This document shows positions 1 to 8,107 of a stretch of 15,348 nt of DNA, in pieces (positions within the stretch are counted from its first letter, which is position 1; each line of letters opens with the position of its first letter). The stretch is from contig CAIODE010000529.1 of NCBI GenBank assembly GCA_903856875.1, positions 1 through 15,348 of the forward strand, in the 5' to 3' direction. The DNA is from an uncultured Burkholderiales bacterium (GTDB lineage: Bacteria > Pseudomonadota > Gammaproteobacteria > Burkholderiales > Burkholderiaceae_C). The position numbers and the translations under genes were made by a program. The notes below the pieces were generated by a model. It saw nothing but the letters and a program-made list of their open reading frames with translations, did no database searches and was not told the origin of the DNA.

Positions 1-9
1 CAACAACCT

Positions 10-1038
10 TTGATCATTGATTGCCACGGCCACTACACCACAGCTCCTAAAGCTTTAGAAAACTGGCGCAATGCGCAGATTGCCAATTTGAATACGCCTG
101 AGCTAGGTCCTAAAGTGGCTGACCTCAAAATCAGCGACGACGAATTGCGTGAATCGATTGAGACCAACCAATTGCGTTTGATGAAAGAGCGCGGTTCTGA
201 CCTGACCTTGTTCAGCCCTCGCGCCAGTTTCATGGCGCACCACATTGGCGATTTCAATGTATCTTCCACATGGGCTGCTATTTGCAATGAACTTTGCTAC
301 CGCGTAAGCCAATTGTTTCCCGATCATTTTGTGCCTGTGGCCATGTTGCCGCAGTCGCCTGGGGTCGATCCCGCCACTTGTATTCCAGAGTTGGAGCGTT
401 GCGTGAAAGAGTATGGCAATGTAGGTATCAATTTGAACCCCGATCCCTCTGGCGGTCATTGGACGTCGCCTCCCTTAAGCGACAAACAGTGGTATCCCAT
501 CTACGAAAAAATGGTGGATTACAACATTCCAGCCATGATTCAAGTGAGCACCAGTTGCAACAGCTGCTTTCACACCACAGGTGCCCACTATTTGAACGCA
601 GACACCACTGCATTTATGCAGTGCCTGACATCTGACCTGTTCAAAGACTTTCCCACATTGAAATTTCTCATTCCCCATGGCGGCGGCGCAGTGCCATACC
701 ACTGGGGTCGGTTCCGCGGTTTGGCACAAGAATTGAAGAAGCCCTTGCTGCAAGACCATTTGCTGAAGAATATTTTCTTTGACACTTGCGTCTATCACCA
801 GCCCGGTATTGACTTGTTGACCAAGGTCATTCCGGTGGACAATATTTTGTTTGCTTCTGAAATGATTGGTGCCGTGCGAGGCATTGATCCTGAAACAGGT
901 CATTATTTTGACGATACCAAGCGTTACATTCAGTCTTCTAGTATTTTGAACGAAGAACAACGTTACAAAATTTACGAAGGCAATACACGGCATGTGTTTC
1001 CAAGATTGGATGCGCACTTGAAAGCCAAGGGACTTTGA
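10..1038 (+). CDS. ligJ: 4-oxalomesaconate hydratase (LigJ/PmdE), possibly 5'-incomplete
   Basis: This amidohydrolase-superfamily enzyme (cog2159) adds water to 4-oxalomesaconate to give 4-carboxy-4-hydroxy-2-oxoadipate, the substrate of the LigK aldolase encoded next. From the TTG at 10 it has 342 residues, the family's usual length, and the N-terminus MIIDCHGHY carries the HxH metal motif (H6, H8). H223 in IPHGGGAVPYHWGRFRGL and E284 in LFASEMIGAVRGIDPETGH fit the catalytic His and Glu described for Sphingobium LigJ. The strand-5 position that I expect to be a metal-binding His (residue 178) is Gln here (AMIQVSTSC, codon 541-543). The frame stays open to the window edge and only nine bases precede the TTG, so the real start may lie upstream. 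The gene probably belongs to the ligJ-ligK-ligI-ligABC operon. Confidence 0.93.
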   Translation: MIIDCHGHYTTAPKALENWRNAQIANLNTPELGPKVADLKISDDELRESIETNQLRLMKERGSDLTLFSPRASFMAHHIGDFNVSSTWAAICNELCYRVSQLFPDHFVPVAMLPQSPGVDPATCIPELERCVKEYGNVGINLNPDPSGGHWTSPPLSDKQWYPIYEKMVDYNIPAMIQVSTSCNSCFHTTGAHYLNADTTAFMQCLTSDLFKDFPTLKFLIPHGGGAVPYHWGRFRGLAQELKKPLLQDHLLKNIFFDTCVYHQPGIDLLTKVIPVDNILFASEMIGAVRGIDPETGHYFDDTKRYIQSSSILNEEQRYKIYEGNTRHVFPRLDAHLKAKGL

Positions 1039-1054
1039 AGGCACAAGCCGCCCC

Positions 1055-1078
1055 CAAAATTTTTCTCTCAAAATTTTC
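1055..1078. repeat. AT-rich direct repeat of CAAAATTTT between ligJ and ligK
   Basis: The ligJ-ligK gap holds two copies of CAAAATTTT followed by a pyrimidine, at 1055-1063 and 1069-1077, with a 14-base period. The AAAATTTT core is self-complementary. The stretch is much more AT-rich than the flanking genes and follows a run of five C. It could be a protein-binding or bent-DNA element, or simply a local duplication. There is no stable GC-rich hairpin, so I do not call a terminator. Confidence 0.35.
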
Positions 1079-1092
1079 AAATTGGATTGAAC

Positions 1093-1776
1093 ATGACAGA
1101 ACTCGGAATTGTGAAACGCAACATCGTGCGCGCAGACAGCGCAGCCGTTGACAAATTAGGGCGCTTTGGTGTGGCCACAGTGCACGAAGCCATGGGGCGT
1201 GTGGGCCTGATGCAAAGGTACATGCGTCCCATTTACAGTGGTGTCCCTGTCTCTGGTACGGCCGTGACGGTGCTGTTGCACCCCGGTGACAATTGGATGA
1301 TGCACGTAGTGGCTGAGCAAATTCAACCGGGCGACATTGTGGTTGCGGCCCTGAGTGCAGACAACTGTGATGGTTTCTTTGGCGATTTGTTGGCAACTTC
1401 TTTCATGGCGCGCGGTGCCAAAGCTTTGGTCATCGATGCAGGGGTGCGTGACATTCGCGAACTCACAGCCATGGGCTTTCCAGTCTGGAGCAAGGGCGTC
1501 AGTGCCAAAGGCACTATCAAATCAACCTTAGGCTCTGTCAACATTTCCGTCGTGTGTGCGGGTGTCCATGTGAACCCAGGAGACGCCATCGTGGCGGATG
1601 ACGATGGTGTGGTGGTGGTCCCTGCATCTTGGGCGCACAAAGTAGCTGATGCCGCTGAAGCACGCGAAGCCAACGAAGGTGAAAAACGTGCCAAATTGGC
1701 TGCGGGTGTTTTGGGCCTAGACATGTACAACATGCGTGAACCTTTGGCCAAAGCAGGTTTGAAGTACATCGACTAA
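1093..1776 (+). CDS. ligK: 4-carboxy-4-hydroxy-2-oxoadipate aldolase / oxaloacetate decarboxylase
   Basis: This class II HMG/CHA aldolase (LigK/ProA/PmdF family) cleaves 4-carboxy-4-hydroxy-2-oxoadipate into pyruvate and oxaloacetate, and family members also decarboxylate oxaloacetate. It is the last step of the 4,5-cleavage pathway. The ATG at 1093 gives 227 residues, the size of characterised homologues; a TTG two codons upstream is possible but less likely. Family signatures are [13 protein letters not shown] near the N-terminus, [19 protein letters not shown], then FGDLLATSF and [10 protein letters not shown], which together form the metal and pyruvate-binding site (R119, D120). [11 protein letters not shown] and [14 protein letters not shown] near the C-terminus are also typical. 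The ribosome-binding site is weak (GGA at 1084-1086). It lies 54 bases after ligJ and is probably co-transcribed with it. Confidence 0.95.
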   Translation: MTELGIVKRNIVRADSAAVDKLGRFGVATVHEAMGRVGLMQRYMRPIYSGVPVSGTAVTVLLHPGDNWMMHVVAEQIQPGDIVVAALSADNCDGFFGDLLATSFMARGAKALVIDAGVRDIRELTAMGFPVWSKGVSAKGTIKSTLGSVNISVVCAGVHVNPGDAIVADDDGVVVVPASWAHKVADAAEAREANEGEKRAKLAAGVLGLDMYNMREPLAKAGLKYID

Positions 1777-1820
1777 TTTCAATGGCCGTATTTTTTAAGC
1801 ACCATCAAGCAGGACGTCCC

Positions 1821-2675
1821 ATGACTTCAATGCATCGTTTCAATTTTGCATGGCGCTGTTTGACCCTGGCCAGCTTAAGCGTTTTGCTCAGTGCTTGTTT
1901 GAATGTTCCGCATTCAAACAACGCCCCCGAGCCGGCAAAGCCAGTCACTTATGCAGCAGCACCTGCCGAGGTTCGACAAGCTCTTGCTCCGACTGGAACA
2001 TTGCGCGTGGGCGTTTATCCTGGTAGTCCCACTTCTTGGGTTAAAGATCCCAAGACAGGGGAGAGTGTGGGCATTGCATTGGACTTGGGCAAAGCTTTGG
2101 CCAAGCGCTTGAATGTTCCCGTTCAGGTGGTAGAGTTTGACAGGGTTGCGCAAGTCTTGGATGCGCTGAAAGATGGCAAGGTCGATTTGACGTTTACGAA
2201 TGCCACGGCAGTCCGTGCAAAAGACATGGACTTCACGCCGGCTATGGTGCGTTTGGAGTTGGGTTATCTGGTGGTGGGCACCAGCCCACTCAAGTCAGTG
2301 TCTGAGATAGACCAAGCAGGCATTCGTGTGGGTGTCAGTCAGGGCAGTTCATCTCAAGGTGTGTTGACGCAGACCTTCAAACAAGCCCAGGTGGTACCTG
2401 CCGATTCTTTGGCCAAGGCACAGGCCATGCTGAATGCCAAACAGATCGATGCCTTTGCCACCAACAAAGGCATCTTGTTTGAGATGTCAGACACATTGCC
2501 TGGCAGTCGCGTCATGGGGGGTCGCTGGGGCCTCGAGAATTTGGCCATCGCTGTGCCGAAAGGTCGCGATGTGGGTCGTGCATTTGTACAGAATTTTGCC
2601 AAAGACATGGCGCAAAACGGTGATTTAGACAAAGCCATTCAACGCTCCGGTTTGCGCGGCACAGCCCGCGACTGA
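1821..2675 (+). CDS. Periplasmic solute-binding lipoprotein (SBP_bac_3 family)
   Basis: This is an ABC-type solute-binding protein of the polar amino acid/family 3 kind, anchored in the membrane as a lipoprotein. The chosen ATG at 1821 has AGGA at 1811-1814 as ribosome-binding site and begins a typical signal peptide ending in a lipobox, LLSA before Cys26. The alternative start at 1782 would add 13 residues with no benefit. After a proline/alanine-rich linker the mature domain begins with GTLRVGVYPGSPTSWVKDPKTG and GIALDLGKALAKRLN. DALKDGKVDLTFTNATAVRAKDMDFTPAM is the diagnostic 'G-K-D...T-R...F' block. No permease or ATPase gene is nearby, so this is an orphan. Lying between ligK and a second binding protein, it may bind an aromatic or carboxylic acid, either for uptake through a partner encoded elsewhere or for sensing. 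The ligand cannot be read from sequence. Confidence 0.82.
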   Translation: MTSMHRFNFAWRCLTLASLSVLLSACLNVPHSNNAPEPAKPVTYAAAPAEVRQALAPTGTLRVGVYPGSPTSWVKDPKTGESVGIALDLGKALAKRLNVPVQVVEFDRVAQVLDALKDGKVDLTFTNATAVRAKDMDFTPAMVRLELGYLVVGTSPLKSVSEIDQAGIRVGVSQGSSSQGVLTQTFKQAQVVPADSLAKAQAMLNAKQIDAFATNKGILFEMSDTLPGSRVMGGRWGLENLAIAVPKGRDVGRAFVQNFAKDMAQNGDLDKAIQRSGLRGTARD

Positions 2676-2697
2676 AACTTAAACCTAGAAAGAAACC

Positions 2698-3681
2698 ATG
2701 AACTACTTTCGCACTTTGACACAAACACTGTGTGTCGCATTGGCCGCTTTAAGCAGTGCTCATTTGGTCGCGCAGACGCCTGCCAACTATCCCAATAAGC
2801 CTGTGAAAATTGTGGTGGGGTATGCGCCAGGCGGGGCTGTGGATGTGGTTGCGCGCACACTAGGACAAAGCCTAGGCGCTCAGTTGGGCCAGAGTTTCAT
2901 CATCGAAAACAAGCCTGGCGCCGGAACCAATATTGCTGTGAAGTCAGTCATCACGGCTGAGCCCGATGGGTACACCCTGATGTTGGCTGCCAACGCTTTG
3001 GCGGCCAACATGGCTTTGTACCAACCCATGCCCTTTGATGCCGAAAAGGAATTGACAGCCGTGTCCTTGGTGGGGCGTGTGCCTGTTGTCATCGCAGCAA
3101 ACCCCAATGTGCCTTATTCAACGGTTGCCAAACTGATTGAAGCTGCCAAAGCCAAGCCAGGTCAAATTGCATTTGCAAGTCCGGGCAATGGTTCCACACC
3201 CCACATGGCCATTGAGTTTTTTGCAAAAGCTGCAGGCATCGATTTACAGCACATTCCCTACAAAGGTGGATCACCGGCCATCACAGATGCCATTGGTGGG
3301 CAGTTGCCACTTGTGGCCGTCAATGCGCTGGAAGTTTTGCCGCATGTGAAAAGTGGCAAGCTCAAAGTCTTGGCCGTTTTGAGTCCTACACGCAGCGTCA
3401 TTTACCCTGATGTGCCAACCATCGCTGAATCTGGTTTTCCAGGATTTGAGGCCTCTGTTTGGTACGGCTTTGTGGCCCCTGCCGCCACCCCCAAACCTGT
3501 TGTTGTGAAGTTGCATGCAGAAATTCAAAAAGCACTTCAAACCAAAGAAGTGAAAGACCGCATGAGCTCAGTGGGTGGTGAAGTCATTCCTGGTTCTTCA
3601 GACATGTTTGCAGCTTTGATTCGCAGCGAGCGTCAACGCTATGAAAAGTTGGTTCGCGAAGCCAATATCAAACCCGATTAA
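2698..3681 (+). CDS. Bug/TctC-family tripartite tricarboxylate transporter solute-binding protein
   Basis: This 327-residue protein belongs to the Bug family of periplasmic binding proteins, which feed TctAB permeases and are greatly expanded in Burkholderiales. The N-terminus is a Sec signal peptide with probable cleavage after AHLVAQ. The mature part starts with the family signature YPNKPVKIVVGYAPGGAVD followed by ARTLGQSLGAQLGQSF and ENKPGAGTNIA. FASPGNGSTPHMAIEFF and HIPYKGGSPAITDAIGGQ are the second-lobe motifs, and the end (SSVGGEVIPGSSDMFAALI) is also typical. It lies between ligK and ligI. Similar genes sit in Comamonadaceae protocatechuate clusters, so protocatechuate, a related aromatic acid or a pathway dicarboxylate is a reasonable ligand, but this is inference. 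No tctA or tctB gene is in the window. A purine-rich AGAAAG precedes the ATG. Confidence 0.93.
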   Translation: MNYFRTLTQTLCVALAALSSAHLVAQTPANYPNKPVKIVVGYAPGGAVDVVARTLGQSLGAQLGQSFIIENKPGAGTNIAVKSVITAEPDGYTLMLAANALAANMALYQPMPFDAEKELTAVSLVGRVPVVIAANPNVPYSTVAKLIEAAKAKPGQIAFASPGNGSTPHMAIEFFAKAAGIDLQHIPYKGGSPAITDAIGGQLPLVAVNALEVLPHVKSGKLKVLAVLSPTRSVIYPDVPTIAESGFPGFEASVWYGFVAPAATPKPVVVKLHAEIQKALQTKEVKDRMSSVGGEVIPGSSDMFAALIRSERQRYEKLVREANIKPD

Positions 3682-3714
3682 TTTTTGACCCTATAACTTT
3701 GTAGAGAACGAATC

Positions 3715-4631
3715 ATGGAATTTCAAAAAACACCTGGATGGTTAGATTGGTATTCAGGCCCCAGCAAACCAAAATTCAAATTGCCATCTGGTGCGGTGGA
3801 TTCGCATTGCCATGTGTTCGGACCTGGCGCTGAATTTCCTTATGCGCCAGAGCGCAAATACACACCCTGCGATGCCTCCAAACAGCAACTTTATGCCTTG
3901 CGAGATCACTTGGGATTTGCGCGCAACATCGTGGTCGGCGCAAGCTGCCACGGCTCTGACAATCAGGCTACAGTCGATGCTTTGCTGAATTCAAATGGCA
4001 AAGCTCGTGGTGTAGCCACCGTGAAGCGAAGTGTCACAGATGAAGAATTACAAGCCATGCACCAAGCAGGTGTTCGCGGCGTGCGCTTTAACTTCGTGAA
4101 GCGCTTGGTAGATTTCACTCCTAAAGACGAACTCATGGAAATTGCAGGTCGCATCGCCAAGCTAGGCTGGCATGTGGTCATTTATTTCGAAGCAGTCGAT
4201 TTGCCTGAGTTGTGGGATTTTTTCACTGGCCTGCCGACCGTGGTGGTAGTCGATCACATGGGTACACCCGATGTGAAGCTGCCTGTTTCGGGACCCCAAT
4301 TCCAATTGTTTCTAAAGTTTATGCGCGAACACAGCAATGTCTGGTGCAAGGTCACTTGTCCTGAGCGCTTGTCAGTCACGGGCGAACCTGCCTTGAATGG
4401 TGAACAAAACGCATACCAAGACGTTGTGCCATTTGCCAAGGCCATCGTCGACGAGTTTCCAGATCGTGTGTTGTGGGGGACCGATTGGCCGCACCCTAAT
4501 TTGAAAAAGCACATGCCCGATGACGGCCTCTTGGTCGACTTTATTCCGCACATTGCCACCACCCCTGCATTGCAGCAAAAGTTGTTGGTTAACAACCCCA
4601 TGCGCCTTTACTGGCCCGAGGAGAAAATTTA

Positions 4632-4632
<1 letters not shown>
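3715..4632 (+). CDS. ligI: 2-pyrone-4,6-dicarboxylate hydrolase (LigI/PmdD)
   Basis: LigI hydrolyses the lactone 2-pyrone-4,6-dicarboxylate, made by LigC, to 4-oxalomesaconate for LigJ. It is a metal-independent member of the amidohydrolase superfamily. The 305-residue product shows the expected landmarks: DSHCHVFGP (H31, H33), GVRGVRFNFVKR (R124, R130, binding the two carboxylates), IYFEA (Y157), VVVDHMGTP (H181), CPERLS (R218) and LWGTDWPHPN (D257, the catalytic Asp). These agree closely with the active-site set reported for Sphingobium LigI. The stop codon overlaps the ligA start by one base (TAATG), so translation is probably coupled. The protein is about ten residues longer than SYK-6 LigI, mostly at the N-terminus and in the loop near 220-235. 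Confidence 0.95.

Positions 4633-4634
<2 letters not shown>
4618..4634 (+). promoter_or_regulatory. Shine-Dalgarno and TAATG coupling site for ligA
   Basis: GAGGAG at 4618-4623 lies inside the last codons of ligI, eight bases before the ligA ATG at 4632. The ligI TAA and ligA ATG share one base. A strong ribosome-binding site with overlapping stop and start suggests that LigI and LigA are made in a coupled way. Confidence 0.75.
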
Positions 4635-5938
<1,304 letters not shown>

Positions 5939-5947
5939 ATTTGCATT

Positions 5948-5954
5948 GAGGAAA
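5948..5954 (+). promoter_or_regulatory. Shine-Dalgarno site of ligC
   Basis: GAGGAAA lies in the 21-base gap between ligB and ligC, five bases before the ATG at 5960. It confirms that start. Confidence 0.6.
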
Positions 5955-5959
5955 ATAAA

Positions 5960-6916
5960 ATGTCTAAAACAATCAAAGTTGCCTTAGCAGGTGCTGGTGC
6001 TTTCGGTATCAAGCACTTGGATGGCATCAAAAATATCGATGGCGTTGAAGTGGTCTCCTTGATCGGCCGTGAACTGGAAAAAACCAAGGAAGTGGCCGCC
6101 AAGTTCGGCGTCGGTCATGTCACCACCGACTTGGCTGCCAGTCTGGCCCTACCCGAGGTTGATGCCGTCATTTTGTGCACGCCAACGCAAATGCACGCGT
6201 CTCAATCGATCGCTTGCTTGAGAGCGGGGAAGCACGTTCAAGTTGAAATTCCATTGGCAGACAGTTGGAAGGATGCCGAAGAAGTTGTACGTTTGGCCAA
6301 GGCATCTGGCAAGGTGGCCATGTGTGGTCACACGCGCCGTTTCAACCCAAGCCACCAGTGGGTTAACCACAAAATCAAGGCAGGCGAATTCAACATTCAA
6401 CAAATGGATGTGCAAACTTATTTCTTCCGCCGCACCAACATGAATGCCTTGGGGCAAGCTCGCAGTTGGACCGATCATTTGCTGTGGCACCACGCTGCGC
6501 ACACGGTTGATTTGTTTGCATACCAAGCTGGCAGCCCCATTGTGAAGGCCAATGCAGTACAAGGCCCCATCCATCCCACACTGGGCATTGCCATGGACAT
6601 GAGCATTCAATTGCAAGCGGCCAACGGCGCCATTTGTACTTTGAGCTTGTCTTTCAACAACGATGGTCCCTTAGGGACTTACTTCCGTTACATCGGTGAT
6701 ACGGGTACTTACTTGGCGCGCTATGATGATTTGTACACGGGCAAGGAAGAGCAGATTGACGTGTCCAAAGTGGATGTGTCAATGAATGGCATTGAGTTGC
6801 AAGACCGAGAGTTCTTTGCTGCCATCAAAGAAGGCCGCGAGCCAAACTCCAGTGTTGCGCAAGTGCTGCCTTGCTACCAAGTACTTCACAACTTAGAGCA
6901 ACAACTCAACGCTTGA
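5960..6916 (+). CDS. ligC: 4-carboxy-2-hydroxymuconate-6-semialdehyde dehydrogenase (LigC/PmdC)
   Basis: LigC is a Gfo/Idh/MocA-family NAD(P)-dependent dehydrogenase. It oxidises the cyclic hemiacetal of the LigAB product to 2-pyrone-4,6-dicarboxylate in the cytoplasm. The 318-residue product matches the family length (about 315). A Rossmann nucleotide-binding motif GAGAFG occupies residues 11-16, followed by ILCTPTQMHA and the AGKHVQVEIPLA segment, which holds the Gfo/Idh 'E-K/I-P' signature. RRTNMNALGQARSWTDHLLWHHAAHTVDLFAYQ resembles characterised LigC proteins. A clear GAGGAAA ribosome-binding site precedes the ATG. It is the last recognised 4,5-cleavage gene; an 83-base gap follows before the aldo/keto reductase. 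Confidence 0.95.
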   Translation: MSKTIKVALAGAGAFGIKHLDGIKNIDGVEVVSLIGRELEKTKEVAAKFGVGHVTTDLAASLALPEVDAVILCTPTQMHASQSIACLRAGKHVQVEIPLADSWKDAEEVVRLAKASGKVAMCGHTRRFNPSHQWVNHKIKAGEFNIQQMDVQTYFFRRTNMNALGQARSWTDHLLWHHAAHTVDLFAYQAGSPIVKANAVQGPIHPTLGIAMDMSIQLQAANGAICTLSLSFNNDGPLGTYFRYIGDTGTYLARYDDLYTGKEEQIDVSKVDVSMNGIELQDREFFAAIKEGREPNSSVAQVLPCYQVLHNLEQQLNA

Positions 6917-6925
6917 TTTTTGATT

Positions 6926-6951
6926 CGATGGCACCAAATTGCCTAGCATCG
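6926..6951 (+). other. Weak imperfect hairpin after ligC
   Basis: Just after the ligC stop, an imperfect inverted repeat can fold: CGAT with ATCG outside and GGCA with TGCC inside, loop CCAAAT, with a four-base bulge (TAGC) on the 3' side. No T-run follows. It may weakly attenuate read-through or stabilise the operon's 3' end, but the structure is marginal. Confidence 0.25.
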
Positions 6952-6999
6952 TTCTATCGCTTTGCCCAACTGGGCGCACTCTATCCATAAAATTTGAAC

Positions 7000-8004
7000 A
7001 TGAAAAACAGAAAAATAGGTCAATTCCAAGTCAGTGAAATCGGCTTGGGTTGCATGAACTTAAGCCACGCCTATGGTGCCCCCATTTCAGAAGCACAAGC
7101 CGAAAAGGTCTTGCTCACTGCCTTGGATGCGGGCGTTACATTCTTTGATACCGCAGCACTCTACGGCTTCAGTGCCAATGAAACTTTGATAGGCAAAGCA
7201 CTGAAGTCGCATCGTCACGAGTTCACGCTGGCCAGCAAGTGCGGCATGTCTGGTGTGGATGTGAATGGCGATGGCAAATTGGTTCGCGTGATAGACGGAC
7301 GACCCGAAACCATTCGCAAGACATGTGAAGATGCCTTGAAGCGTTTGCAAACAGACGTCATCGACTTGTACTATTTGCACCGCTGGGACAAAAAAGTGCC
7401 GATCGAAGACAGTGTGGGCGCACTCAGTGATTTGGTGCGTCAAGGCAAAATCCAAAGCATTGGTTTGTCTGAAGTTTCAGCCAGCACCTTGCGAAAAGCG
7501 CATGCTGTCCATCCTATTGCGGCAGTTCAAACTGAATATTCGCTGTGGACGCGCAATCCAGAAATTGCAGTGCTTCAAGCTTGCAAAGAATTGGGCACTG
7601 CTTTTGTAGCCTTCAGCCCAGTAGCGCGTGGTTTTTTGTGTGGAGAGCTAGACCTTAACGCCTTTGAAGCCAAAGACATCCGAAAAAGCATGCCGCGTTT
7701 CACGCCTGAAAACTATGCGGCCAATTTCAAGCTGTTTGCACCGTACCTGAGCTTGGCACAAGAGGCCGGTTGCTCGCCCGCCCAGTTGGCCCTGGCTTGG
7801 CTGCTGCACAAGGACACGCATATTGTTCCAATTCCCGGAACGACCAGCGTGTCCCATTTGAAAGACGACATTGGCGCTGCCCATGTGAAACTCAGTCTGG
7901 ATTTCATTGCCAAGCTAGATGCCCTTATCAACGAAAAAACCGTTCAAGGCAGTCGGTACAACGCACAGGCTAATTCCGAGGTGGATACCGAAAACTTTGC
8001 GTGA
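7000..8004 (+). CDS. Aldo/keto reductase
   Basis: This NADPH-dependent (beta/alpha)8 oxidoreductase of the aldo/keto reductase superfamily resembles the bacterial YakC/AKR13-type group. The ATG at 7000 gives 334 residues; a TTG two codons upstream is the less likely alternative. The catalytic tetrad is intact: D50 and Y55 (TFFDTAALYG), K80 (LASKCGM) and H127 (LYYLHRWD). IGLSEVSASTLRKAH, QTEYSLWTR and IVPIPGTTSVSHLKDD are the usual substrate and cofactor segments. It follows ligC on the same strand after 83 bases, so it could be transcribed with the 4,5-cleavage genes or independently. The substrate is unknown. Reduction of an aromatic or ring-cleavage aldehyde is possible but not shown. Confidence 0.9.
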   Translation: MKNRKIGQFQVSEIGLGCMNLSHAYGAPISEAQAEKVLLTALDAGVTFFDTAALYGFSANETLIGKALKSHRHEFTLASKCGMSGVDVNGDGKLVRVIDGRPETIRKTCEDALKRLQTDVIDLYYLHRWDKKVPIEDSVGALSDLVRQGKIQSIGLSEVSASTLRKAHAVHPIAAVQTEYSLWTRNPEIAVLQACKELGTAFVAFSPVARGFLCGELDLNAFEAKDIRKSMPRFTPENYAANFKLFAPYLSLAQEAGCSPAQLALAWLLHKDTHIVPIPGTTSVSHLKDDIGAAHVKLSLDFIAKLDALINEKTVQGSRYNAQANSEVDTENFA

Positions 8005-8035
8005 GAAAAATTCCAGTAAGAGAAAGCCCTTAAAC

Positions 8036-8059
8036 CTTATAAACCACTGAATTTATAAG
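8036..8059. promoter_or_regulatory. Perfect 8+8 inverted repeat, candidate operator upstream of the tctC-ubiD-Mo hydroxylase module
   Basis: CTTATAAA at 8036-8043 and TTTATAAG at 8052-8059 are perfect reverse complements separated by eight bases. Because the TTATAA core is itself palindromic, the site is also a direct repeat with centres 16 bases apart. It lies in the 103-base gap between the aldo/keto reductase and the second tctC gene, about 50 bases before the likely start. Arms of only A/U with one G/C pair would make a poor RNA hairpin, so a dimeric repressor or activator site is the better reading. A smaller TAAG-N8-CTTA lies just upstream (8017-8032). The cognate regulator is not in the window. 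Confidence 0.5.
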
Positions 8060-8107
8060 TATCCTTCACAATTGGCCTGCACTTAACATGTCTGAATGAA
8101 GGTGAAA

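Noticed and set aside
475..1080. Antisense open frame of 201 codons across ligJ
   Set aside because: It shows no family motifs and mirrors conserved LigJ codons.
3684..3697. TTGACC and TATAAC before ligI as a promoter
   Set aside because: The two hexamers are only a few bases apart, so they cannot form one sigma-70 promoter.
6962..6991. Possible promoter TTGCCC-N18-CATAAA before the aldo/keto reductase
   Set aside because: Weak match to consensus, and the -10 is too close to the start codon to leave a normal leader.
8036..8059. Inverted repeat read as a rho-independent terminator of the aldo/keto reductase
   Set aside because: The stem is almost all A-U with an eight-base loop and no T-run, so it would not be a stable terminator.
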